Below, piece after piece: positions 1 to 4,602 of a stretch of 8,738 bases of DNA. Both the position numbers and the translations under genes were made by a program. Within the stretch, counting starts at the first letter, position 1, and every line of letters starts with the position of its first letter. The stretch comes from Flemingiibacterium sp045635785. Its GTDB lineage: Bacteria > Bacillota > Clostridia > Oscillospirales > CAG-272. The notes beneath the pieces are model-generated. The model was not told the DNA's origin. It did not search any database and saw only the letters and a program-made list of their open reading frames with translations. The DNA is taken from the NCBI GenBank assembly GCA_045635785.1, contig JAZTWJ010000002.1, positions 1-8,738 of the forward strand, written 5' to 3'.

Positions 1-1123
1 CCTCCTGGCAGGCGTGCCCCGAAACGTGGACCTCCATAGCAGAATCGTGCAAAACCTCCACGCCGTTGCGGGAAAGCTCGTTGATCACGCGCCCCACCAG
101 CTTTTCGTTGCCGGGGATCGCGCTAGAGGAAAGCACCACCAGATCGTTTCTGCCAAGCGTGACCTGCTGATGGTCGGAATATGCCATACGGTAAAGGGCG
201 GACATGGGCTCGCCTTGGCTACCCGTGGTGACGATCGTGAGCTGATTATCCTTGTAGCGCTTGATTTCGTTAATGTCGATCAACGTGCCGTCGGGCACGT
301 TCATATAGCCAAGCTCGCTTGCCGTCTTGACAATGTTGATCATCGAACGTCCGGTGACCGCAACCTTGCGCCCATGCGCCGCAGAGGCGTTGATGATCTG
401 CTGTACGCGGTAAACGTTCGAGGAGAAGGTGGCGATGATGACACGCTTGTCGGGATTCTGCATCAGAATGCCGTCCAGCGAACGTCCGACCTTCTTTTCG
501 GAAGGGGTATAGCCCGCACGCTCCACATTGGTGGATTCGCAGAGCAGCAGTGTTACGCCGGATTTACCGATCTCGCCAATGCGGGGGATGTCCATGATGC
601 CTCCCTCGACGGGGGTCAGATCCAGCTTGAAGTCGCCCGTGGCGAATACGATGCCAAGCGGCGTTTTGATGGAAAGCGCGCAAGCATCGGCGATGCTGTG
701 ATTCACGCGGACAAATTCCACGCTGAATACGCCAAGCTTGATTACGTCACCTGCTTCAACCGCATGCAACTGCGGCTTTTCGCTGAAGGTATGTTCAGTG
801 AGCTTGTTTGCCACAATGCCCACGGAAAGTCTCGTACCGTAAACGGGTGCGTTCACCGTTTTGAGGATATAGGGAAGAGCACCGATATGATCCTCATGAC
901 CGTGGGTGATAACAAATCCACGCACCTTATCCATGTTTTTCTCAAGGTAGGTTACATCGGGGATGACCAGATCCACGCCGAGCATATCATCGTCGGGAAA
1001 CCCGAGCCCGCAGTCCACGACGAGAATGTCATTTTCGTATTCCAGCACCGTGATATTCTTGCCGATTTCACCGAGTCCGCCGAGCGAAATCACCTTGAGC
1101 TTTGAAGCCTTGCTTCTTGCCAA
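1..1123 (-). CDS. rnj: Ribonuclease J, N-terminal part (truncated by window edge)
   Basis: RNase J is a metallo-beta-lactamase/beta-CASP nuclease with 5'-to-3' exonuclease and endonuclease activity that matures and degrades RNA in the cytoplasm. About 374 codons are present; the family is usually around 550 residues, so the C-terminal part lies beyond position 1. Visible motifs: GGLGEIGKN near the N-terminus, the metal-binding HGHEDH at residues 74-79 (about 887-904), NHSIADAC, TGDFK followed by LTP, CESTN, GSQGEP, and HVSGHACQE close to the edge (beta-CASP region). The start is a choice between TTG at 1123 and an in-frame GTG at 1132. The only Shine-Dalgarno (AAAGGA, 1140-1135) is 11 nt from TTG but 2 nt from GTG, so TTG is favoured; either is plausible. 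The family assignment is near certain, while the start is uncertain. Confidence 0.95.
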   Translation of the reverse strand, partial: MARSKASKLKVISLGGLGEIGKNITVLEYENDILVVDCGLGFPDDDMLGVDLVIPDVTYLEKNMDKVRGFVITHGHEDHIGALPYILKTVNAPVYGTRLSVGIVANKLTEHTFSEKPQLHAVEAGDVIKLGVFSVEFVRVNHSIADACALSIKTPLGIVFATGDFKLDLTPVEGGIMDIPRIGEIGKSGVTLLLCESTNVERAGYTPSEKKVGRSLDGILMQNPDKRVIIATFSSNVYRVQQIINASAAHGRKVAVTGRSMINIVKTASELGYMNVPDGTLIDINEIKRYKDNQLTIVTTGSQGEPMSALYRMAYSDHQQVTLGRNDLVVLSSSAIPGNEKLVGRVINELSRNGVEVLHDSAMEVHVSGHACQE

Positions 1124-1357
1124 TAAATTCACTATCCTTTCAAAAATTAAAAATAAGTATCAAAAATCTATATTGATCGTATGCGCCTTGAGCGCGCAGA
1201 AAAAAAGCTTTTTTCGCAACTTTTCAAAAAACGGAGGCTTGCGGTTTTTGTCGCAACAAAGGTTGAAGGACGGTCTCCCTCTGACGCTGAACCGTGACCA
1301 AGCCGCTTTTTGTGTCATCGCGCAACAAGCTTGTGTATGAATACGAGCACATATAGT
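1124..1357 (-). promoter_or_regulatory. Long AT-rich leader of the RNase J gene
   Basis: If the promoter at 1364-1372 is used, the RNase J transcript carries an untranslated leader of about 230 nt. It contains short hairpins (TTGCG/CGCAA around an 8-nt loop at 1241-1258 and TGCGC/GCGCA at 1181-1197), a self-complementary AAAAAAGCTTTTTT stretch near 1202-1215, and three GTTGCG copies (plus-strand CGCAAC at 1215, 1252 and 1321). No known riboswitch fold is recognised and no convincing gene is seen here on either strand. Confidence 0.35.
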
Positions 1358-1363
1358 AATACC

Positions 1364-1372
1364 ATTATATCA
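1364..1372 (-). promoter_or_regulatory. Extended -10 promoter, probably for RNase J
   Basis: The minus strand reads TGATATAAT, a perfect -10 TATAAT preceded by the TGn extension. No good -35 hexamer lies 16-18 bp upstream, as is common for extended -10 promoters. It points at RNase J, with transcription starting near 1357. Confidence 0.5.
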
Positions 1373-1507
1373 CAAAACTGTGAAAGACAGTAGTTTTTCT
1401 TTGTGAACAATATGTTAATTTCCCGCTTGGGAATAAAGATACGACGCTCTGCAAACAATATGCCTGCCGAAACTATGTCGGCAATTTGAGGAAAGGACAG
1501 ATCGCAT
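1373..1507 (+). promoter_or_regulatory. Upstream region of the 58-residue gene, weak forespore-type promoter candidate
   Basis: No consensus sigma-A promoter is visible on the plus strand. GAATA at 1431-1435 followed 18 bp later by AACAATA (1454-1460) partly resembles a sigma-G promoter (GMATR-N18-CATNMTA, 4 of 6 fixed -10 positions). A small hairpin TGCCGA/TCGGCA (1465-1470 with 1478-1483) sits just before the ribosome binding site. A second short inverted repeat, TTCCC/GGGAA, lies at 1420-1433. Confidence 0.2.
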
Positions 1508-1684
1508 ATGAAAAAATCAAAGGCAGAGCAGTGCATAGAGGCATTTCGTTCCACGGGAACAAAAACGGACATGCTTGGTTCTTATACGGGCACATCGAAG
1601 GAATGGGAGAGCGATCCCCACAGATCCGATGAAGCGAAGCAACGCGAGGAGCTTCGCCCCATACAAGACGTGGACGATCTTTGA
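1508..1684 (+). CDS. Small hydrophilic protein of 58 residues, unknown function
   Basis: An ATG at 1508 is preceded by a strong ribosome binding site (GAGGAAAGG, 1488-1496) and opens a 58-codon frame ending in TGA at 1682-1684. The product is hydrophilic and acidic toward the C-terminus, with no membrane segment or signal peptide. It contains a central GSYTGT motif (residues 24-29) and ends in PIQDVDDL. I recall short clostridial proteins with the same layout, a GSYTG-like centre and a PxQDxDDL tail, but none with a known function; this recollection is not a database result. The good ribosome binding site and charged composition argue that it is real. It ends 2 bp before the stop of the convergent gene at 1687-1962. 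Confidence 0.7.
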   Translation: MKKSKAEQCIEAFRSTGTKTDMLGSYTGTSKEWESDPHRSDEAKQREELRPIQDVDDL

Positions 1685-1686
1685 AG

Positions 1687-1962
1687 TTAACCGCAGAGTA
1701 ACATCGCCGCCGCTCCCGCCGCCATGCCCAGCAAAGCGGCTGCGGCGGGAATGATCGCATGAAGCGGACTTCGACGGCGGGTGGGAGCTTCAAGGCAGCC
1801 CGTGACGGAGCATGCGTCGATCATCCGCATCGCCTCGTTTAGCATCTCCGCATCGGAGAGCGCGGCAGGGGCATCGCTTCGCAGCACAAAATAAGCGGCA
1901 TCAAAGCAGGAGCTTTTTGTATCCTTGACCATAATCATACGGCGCTGGCATCCCTTGACCAT
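1687..1962 (-). CDS. Small tail-anchored-like membrane protein, unknown function
   Basis: The frame encodes 91 residues from ATG 1962. This start is preferred over ATG 1968 because GTGAGG (about 1970-1975) lies 7 nt before 1962 but only 1 nt before 1968. The N-terminal 60 residues are soluble and contain MVKGCQRRMIMVKDT and a YFVLR strand. An Arg-rich stretch (TRRRS, residues 61-65) is followed by one hydrophobic helix (about 68-90, rich in Ala, Leu and Met) ending at the C-terminus. A single C-terminal helix behind positive charges suggests a tail-anchored protein with a cytoplasmic N-terminus. The pattern resembles short clostridial proteins with a vKGxxkRvivvk start and an FvlR strand, whose function I do not know. 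The start region carries a short near-duplication, ATGGTCAAGG at two sites 30 bp apart. Confidence 0.65.
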   Translation of the reverse strand: MVKGCQRRMIMVKDTKSSCFDAAYFVLRSDAPAALSDAEMLNEAMRMIDACSVTGCLEAPTRRRSPLHAIIPAAAALLGMAAGAAAMLLCG

Positions 1963-1992
1963 GAACATACCTCACTTTTCTTGTTTGCTGGG

Positions 1993-2022
1993 AGTATAGA
2001 CCGCAGAGAGGCGGTTTATTCA
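1993..2022 (-). promoter_or_regulatory. Sigma-G-like promoter with internal dyad
   Basis: On the minus strand TGAATA (2022-2017) is followed after 18 bp by TATACT (1998-1993). The -35 does not match sigma-A TTGACA, but GAATA plus the -10 spacing resembles forespore sigma-G promoters. A perfect dyad ACCGC-AGAGAG-GCGGT (2000-2015) fills the spacer and could be an operator. It would drive the 1962-1687 gene. Confidence 0.35.
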
Positions 2023-2101
2023 GAGAAAAGGTGAATTTTTTCAAGCTTCGCGCGGTGTAGAAAAAATGGATGTGTCTGTTGTTTCGTGGCTTGCGCGTGC
2101 C

Positions 2102-2130
2102 TTGACAAAGGATGGTGGATTTGCTATAAT
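2102..2130 (+). promoter_or_regulatory. Consensus sigma-A promoter
   Basis: TTGACA at 2102-2107 and TATAAT at 2125-2130 are separated by exactly 17 bp. Transcription should begin near 2137, giving a leader of about 93 nt before the gene at 2230. Confidence 0.88.
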
Positions 2131-2155
2131 ATTGATAACATCAAGCATGCCGCAA

Positions 2156-2195
2156 AAAACGAACAGAAGCGGATGGCTTCCATTCGTTTTCTTCT
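2156..2195 (+). terminator. Attenuator-like hairpin in the leader of the 75-residue gene
   Basis: AAAACGAA (2156-2163) and GAAGC (2166-2170) pair with GCTTC (2176-2180) and TTCGTTTT (2183-2190) around a GGATG loop, with a 2x2 internal mismatch. The 3' arm runs into TTTTCTTCT. It lies about 20 nt after the predicted transcription start and before the ribosome binding site, so it could act as an intrinsic attenuator or a protective 5' stem. No competing antiterminator pairing was identified. Confidence 0.4.
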
Positions 2196-2229
2196 CGTAT
2201 GCAATTCTCTGCTAAAGGGGTGAGTCCAT

Positions 2230-2457
2230 ATGAAGCTGTTCCGCACAAAGGCCGAAAAAGAGTTAGACATGCTCATTTTCGAATTGCAACAGAATTTGGA
2301 GAATAACTACAAATCTGTGGCGCAGGATTACAAAATCAAGCTCGGCGAACGCTTGGAAAGGCTGTTTTCCGAGGGAAAGCTGAAGGAGAAGGCGTATTTA
2401 CATTACCGACGGGTTTACGATGCCTATACAGAAAAGATGCGGAATTATCATCATTGA
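2230..2457 (+). CDS. Small helical protein of 75 residues, unknown function
   Basis: The ATG at 2230 follows a good ribosome binding site (AAAGGGGTGAG, 5 nt spacing) and a perfect sigma-A promoter. The product is highly charged, Lys/Glu-rich and predicted almost entirely helical: one long helix from about residue 6 to 50 (ELDMLIFELQQNLENNYKS) and a second with aromatic residues (YLHYRRVYDAYTEKM). There is no signal peptide, membrane segment or Cys. It looks like a small soluble helical-hairpin or coiled-coil protein, of a kind I associate with short uncharacterised clostridial proteins; no function can be assigned. Its stop (2455-2457) overlaps the stop of the convergent protease gene by 7 bp, and no terminator follows, so its mRNA may run antisense into that gene. 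Confidence 0.75.
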   Translation: MKLFRTKAEKELDMLIFELQQNLENNYKSVAQDYKIKLGERLERLFSEGKLKEKAYLHYRRVYDAYTEKMRNYHH

Positions 2458-3038
2458 GAGGATAATGACAGGCGTGTTTCCTCGATATATGGCATAAAAA
2501 GCTGTTTTGCCTTTCGCTCCAGCGGGCTTTTGTAGAATTGTCCCCGCGATTCTAACTTCGCCATTTGCGCGGCGCGCTCTCTTGCCACATCCATGGGGAT
2601 GCCGCAAAGCGAGGCGATGCCCTGCGCATCCAGCACGTGCAGTTCATGAAGCGCAAAGGCGGGAGCCAGCAATCGGATGGCGAACATATCCGCCTCGCGC
2701 TCGCTTTTGATTTTTCGCTCGCCGTGGGCAAGACCATCCGCATACTTGCAATCGTGATTGAGGCAAATGTGACCTAATTCATGTGCCAGTACAATACGCT
2801 TTTGTTCTGTAGGCAACGAATCGTCGTAAACAATTATCCAGCGGTTTTGAAAGTACAGGCTTACACCGCTTTCGTCCTGCTCCAGCATCTGCGCAAAGGA
2901 ATTTCGCACCACGCGAATATCCATCTGCTTTGCGGTGTCTATCACCTTTACGGGGAGACGGTCGATTTTGCATTTGCACAGGCATTCCCAAGCAGCATCG
3001 CGACAGGCGGTATAGACGCCGTAATAATTGTAGCCCAT
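2451..3038 (-). CDS. ImmA/IrrE-type zinc metallopeptidase
   Basis: This cytoplasmic protease family cleaves or inactivates a partner repressor; ImmA acting on ImmR of ICEBs1 and IrrE acting on DdrO in Deinococcus are the models. The zincin motif is intact: HELGH at about residues 86-90 (VLAHELGHICLNHD), followed by the downstream helix SEREADMFAIRLLAP that carries the third, glutamate ligand. The length of about 195 residues is typical. ATG 3038 is directly preceded by GTG 3041 in frame, and either could be used. The upstream repressor stops at 3043, so the two genes are separated by only a few bases and a clear Shine-Dalgarno is missing, suggesting translational coupling. The adjacent XRE repressor is its likely substrate. 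The C-terminal 50 residues (from about LESRGQF) are basic and family-variable. The stop overlaps the convergent 2230-2457 gene. Confidence 0.9.
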   Translation of the reverse strand: MGYNYYGVYTACRDAAWECLCKCKIDRLPVKVIDTAKQMDIRVVRNSFAQMLEQDESGVSLYFQNRWIIVYDDSLPTEQKRIVLAHELGHICLNHDCKYADGLAHGERKIKSEREADMFAIRLLAPAFALHELHVLDAQGIASLCGIPMDVARERAAQMAKLESRGQFYKSPLERKAKQLFMPYIEETRLSLSSQ

Positions 3039-3042
3039 CACA

Positions 3043-3480
3043 CTACAAATCTTCGTCGGAATCCGGGGCGCTTTCTAATCTTTGTAAACTGCTTGCGGAA
3101 AATTGCTCGATAGAGGGTGGCGTTTTTCCGTCAGTAGAATGGGCAGCACGGAACATTCGCGCCGATTCCGATGCATCAAGCAGTGTATCCACCTGCACGC
3201 GAAAATCCATATCCTCCCGACAGCGTTCGACAAGCTGATATTCCCATTCTGACAGCGTGGCAAGCCGATCCGTTTTCGCGTAGCCCATCAGCCACGCTGG
3301 ATCTACCCGCAGTACCTCAGCAAGAATGCAGGTGCGGTTTTGCTTGGGCTTGAATTTGCCCTTGAGGTATTGATTGATCGCGGATTTTGGAACCCCCGAC
3401 ATGGCAGCTAACGCCGCTTGGTTAATGCCGCGGGCATCCATTGCCTCCGCCAGCCGTTCGTGAAACTGTGCCATATTCAT
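3043..3480 (-). CDS. XRE-family (CI/ImmR-like) transcriptional repressor
   Basis: The 145-residue protein starts with a Cro/CI-type helix-turn-helix: residues 5-66 include INQAALAAMSGVPKSAINQY and the typical ILAEVLRVDPAWLMG tail of XRE domains. The C-terminal half (about 75-145) is acidic, ends in SDEDL and lacks an S24/LexA autoprotease domain, fitting a repressor inactivated by a separate protease, here the ImmA-like enzyme encoded immediately downstream. It is transcribed from the 3575-3603 promoter, divergent from the Cro-like gene, as in phage and ICE immunity regions. ATG 3480 is chosen because a hairpin folds the distant AAGGAA Shine-Dalgarno (3512-3507) to within 7 nt of it; ATG 3474 is an alternative. 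The operator it binds is inferred, not shown; the GTTCAGA palindromes at 3682-3702 and 3938-3954 are the candidates. Confidence 0.9.
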   Translation of the reverse strand: MNMAQFHERLAEAMDARGINQAALAAMSGVPKSAINQYLKGKFKPKQNRTCILAEVLRVDPAWLMGYAKTDRLATLSEWEYQLVERCREDMDFRVQVDTLLDASESARMFRAAHSTDGKTPPSIEQFSASSLQRLESAPDSDEDL

Positions 3481-3487
3481 GACCGTG

Positions 3488-3512
3488 GCTTTTGCGCAGC
3501 AAAAGCTTCCTT
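3488..3512 (-). promoter_or_regulatory. Hairpin inserted between Shine-Dalgarno and start codon of the repressor
   Basis: On the minus strand AAGGAA (3512-3507) is followed at once by a perfect 8-bp stem GCTTTTGC/GCAAAAGC with a 3-nt loop (3506-3488), then CACGGTC and ATG 3480. Linear spacing of 26 nt is too long for initiation. With the stem folded, the spacing becomes about 7 nt. The same dyad could alternatively be a DNA operator. Confidence 0.6.
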
Positions 3513-3574
3513 TTTATAGATTTTCAACATCTGAGCGCGTTTTATTTCAGACTATTTTTTGCATCTTATCTATC

Positions 3575-3603
3575 ATTATACCCTGATTTAAGAGAAAAAT
3601 CAA
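3575..3603 (-). promoter_or_regulatory. Sigma-A promoter of the repressor-protease operon
   Basis: The minus strand has TTGATT (3603-3598), a 17-bp spacer and TATAAT (3580-3575). Its start near 3568 gives a leader of about 88 nt. Single half-site-like TTTCAGA (3545-3551) and TCTGAGC (3530-3536) lie in this leader and might be weak operator contacts. Confidence 0.8.
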
Positions 3604-3652
3604 GAGAAAAAAAGGAAATTCTGACAGATTTCGACAAAATTCCGTCCGAGGG

Positions 3653-3681
3653 TTGACATTGCCTTGCCTTCGTGCTATAAT
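3653..3681 (+). promoter_or_regulatory. Consensus sigma-A promoter of the Cro-like operon
   Basis: TTGACA (3653-3658) and TATAAT (3676-3681) have an ideal 17-bp spacer. It fires away from the 3575-3603 promoter. The palindromic operator begins at the next base, so a bound regulator would block this promoter. Confidence 0.92.
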
Positions 3682-3702
3682 ATGTTCAGAAAATCTGAAC
3701 AT
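3682..3702 (+). promoter_or_regulatory. Operator O1, perfect 9-3-9 palindrome over the transcription start
   Basis: ATGTTCAGA and TCTGAACAT flank AAA as a perfect inverted repeat directly adjoining the -10 box and covering the expected start point. The inner GTTCAGA-N3-TCTGAAC core is repeated exactly at 3938-3954. The binding protein is inferred to be the XRE repressor, the Cro-like protein, or both. Confidence 0.85.
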
Positions 3703-3722
3703 TTCGCGAAAGGAATGGGCAA

Positions 3723-3983
3723 ATGAAGGGGAAGAGCAGCTTTGAAATCGGTGAACTGACGACACGGGTGACGCAATTCGGGCGTCGGCGTCTGACACGG
3801 TTGACGGGGATCAGCGCGGCACGTCTTGACAGACTGCTTCGCGGAGAGACGGATTTTCGTCAGCATGAGATGCTTGCAATCGGTGCAACGCTCGGGCTGT
3901 CCTCCGATGAACTGCGTGCTTGTTTTTTCACCCGAAGGTTCAGAAATTCTGAACTACCATGCAAAAGGAGAAAAATTACATGA
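3723..3983 (+). CDS. Cro-like small HTH DNA-binding protein
   Basis: The 86-residue basic protein carries a Cro/CI-type helix-turn-helix at about residues 20-65 (RRRLTRLTGISAARLDRLL, then the MLAIGATLGLSSDELR closing helices) and little else. ATG 3723 has AAAGGA 8 nt upstream. It is the first gene behind a strong promoter whose start site is covered by operator O1, in the position of cro or xis relative to a divergent repressor. Its Arg/Lys-rich tail (TRRFRNSELPCKRRKIT) is encoded by DNA that also contains operator O2 (3938-3954) and the next gene's Shine-Dalgarno. Its stop TGA (3981-3983) overlaps the next start in an ATGA arrangement, so the two are translationally coupled. It may repress the repressor operon, its own promoter, or both; this is inferred from layout. 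Confidence 0.82.
   Translation: MKGKSSFEIGELTTRVTQFGRRRLTRLTGISAARLDRLLRGETDFRQHEMLAIGATLGLSSDELRACFFTRRFRNSELPCKRRKIT
3938..3954 (+). promoter_or_regulatory. Operator O2 inside the end of the Cro-like gene
   Basis: GTTCAGA and TCTGAAC flank AAT as a perfect palindrome with the same arms as O1; centres are 254 bp apart. It lies 11 bp before the AAAAGGAG Shine-Dalgarno of the next gene. No good promoter overlaps it, so looping with O1, a transcription roadblock or an mRNA hairpin are possible uses. Confidence 0.75.
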
Positions 3984-4537
3984 TGCAGCTTTACAAATCC
4001 AATCATTTCGCGCTGACGGAGATCCGCAGCGCGGGCAAAAAGGACGTACGTGGGATCCTTTGCTTTGAAGGGTTACCGTCTTTATTTGGCAATGCAAAGG
4101 AGGTTCTTGCGTTGGAGGACGGCGTCGTTCTCTCGGCCGGAAGATGCCTGAATCCCGGCTCCCGTGACTACCGACGCGGAACCATTGTGATGGTTTCGGG
4201 GCGTGACGGCGTGACCGTGACCTACGGAAGGCTTGCCCATCGCTATGTCAATGAGGGGGATTATGTTCGGGCAGGGCAGCCCATTGGCGTGGAAGGAAGC
4301 ACGGGCGCAGGGCAGGCGGAATATTTGACGCTGGAATTTCGCCGCAACGGGCGCAGGGTGGACGGATGCGAATACCTCGGCATTCCACCCAAGCTCTGCG
4401 AATTCACGCCGCCCGATTACCGAACCTCGGAGATGGTTTCCAAGGCGTTGGGGCTTACGGACAGTATGCGCGTTTACATTGACTGCTACGCGGATGCGGA
4501 CGCGCTGTGGGATAAGCTGTGCACGCATCTGAAATAA
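3980..4537 (+). CDS. Cytosolic degenerate M23 (LytM)-fold protein, catalytically dead
   Basis: The 185-residue protein follows the M23 peptidase beta-sandwich pattern: ALEDGVVLSAG (45-54), RGTIVMVSGRDGVTVTYGRLA (66-86), EGDYVRAGQPIGVEGSTG (92-109), then LTLEFRRNGRRVDG (116-129). Every zinc and catalytic position appears changed: the HxGxD region reads VRGIL (23-27), the YxHLS histidine is R84, and the HxH before the final strand is Y115-L-T117. No signal peptide or membrane segment exists, so it should not reach peptidoglycan. About 45 extra residues (from IPPKLCEF) form a C-terminal extension. ATG 3980 is chosen because AAAAGGAG (3963-3970) lies 9 nt upstream and ATGA overlaps the previous stop; an upstream in-frame ATG at 3959 has no such site. 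As partner of the Cro-like protein it may be a ligand- or protein-binding regulator; its function is unknown. Confidence 0.8.
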   Translation: MMQLYKSNHFALTEIRSAGKKDVRGILCFEGLPSLFGNAKEVLALEDGVVLSAGRCLNPGSRDYRRGTIVMVSGRDGVTVTYGRLAHRYVNEGDYVRAGQPIGVEGSTGAGQAEYLTLEFRRNGRRVDGCEYLGIPPKLCEFTPPDYRTSEMVSKALGLTDSMRVYIDCYADADALWDKLCTHLK

Positions 4538-4542
4538 GTGGG

Positions 4543-4571
4543 AAGGGCAAATGCTTTGCATTTGCCCTTTT
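4543..4571 (+). terminator. Intrinsic terminator closing the Cro-like operon
   Basis: A perfect 12-bp stem AAGGGCAAATGC/GCATTTGCCCTT with a TTT loop is followed by TTTTG, only 5 bp after the stop codon. On the opposite strand the stem is the same but the U-tract is interrupted by C, so it may also end the convergent oxidoreductase transcript less efficiently. Confidence 0.88.
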
Positions 4572-4602
4572 GTATGGACGGTGGATTTTTTATCGGGTGA
4601 GC

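Noticed and set aside
14..1105. A 363-codon open frame on the plus strand
   Set aside because: It lies antisense to RNase J, whose motifs are unmistakable on the minus strand; the plus-strand product shows no family pattern and no ribosome binding site.
1473..1793. A 106-codon minus-strand frame across the two small genes
   Set aside because: It has no ribosome binding site and a composition typical of shadow frames; the two small genes with good ribosome binding sites explain the region.
3980..4537. Active lysis or peptidoglycan hydrolase in a prophage
   Set aside because: The zinc ligands are replaced and there is no signal peptide; no holin or other phage structural gene is present.
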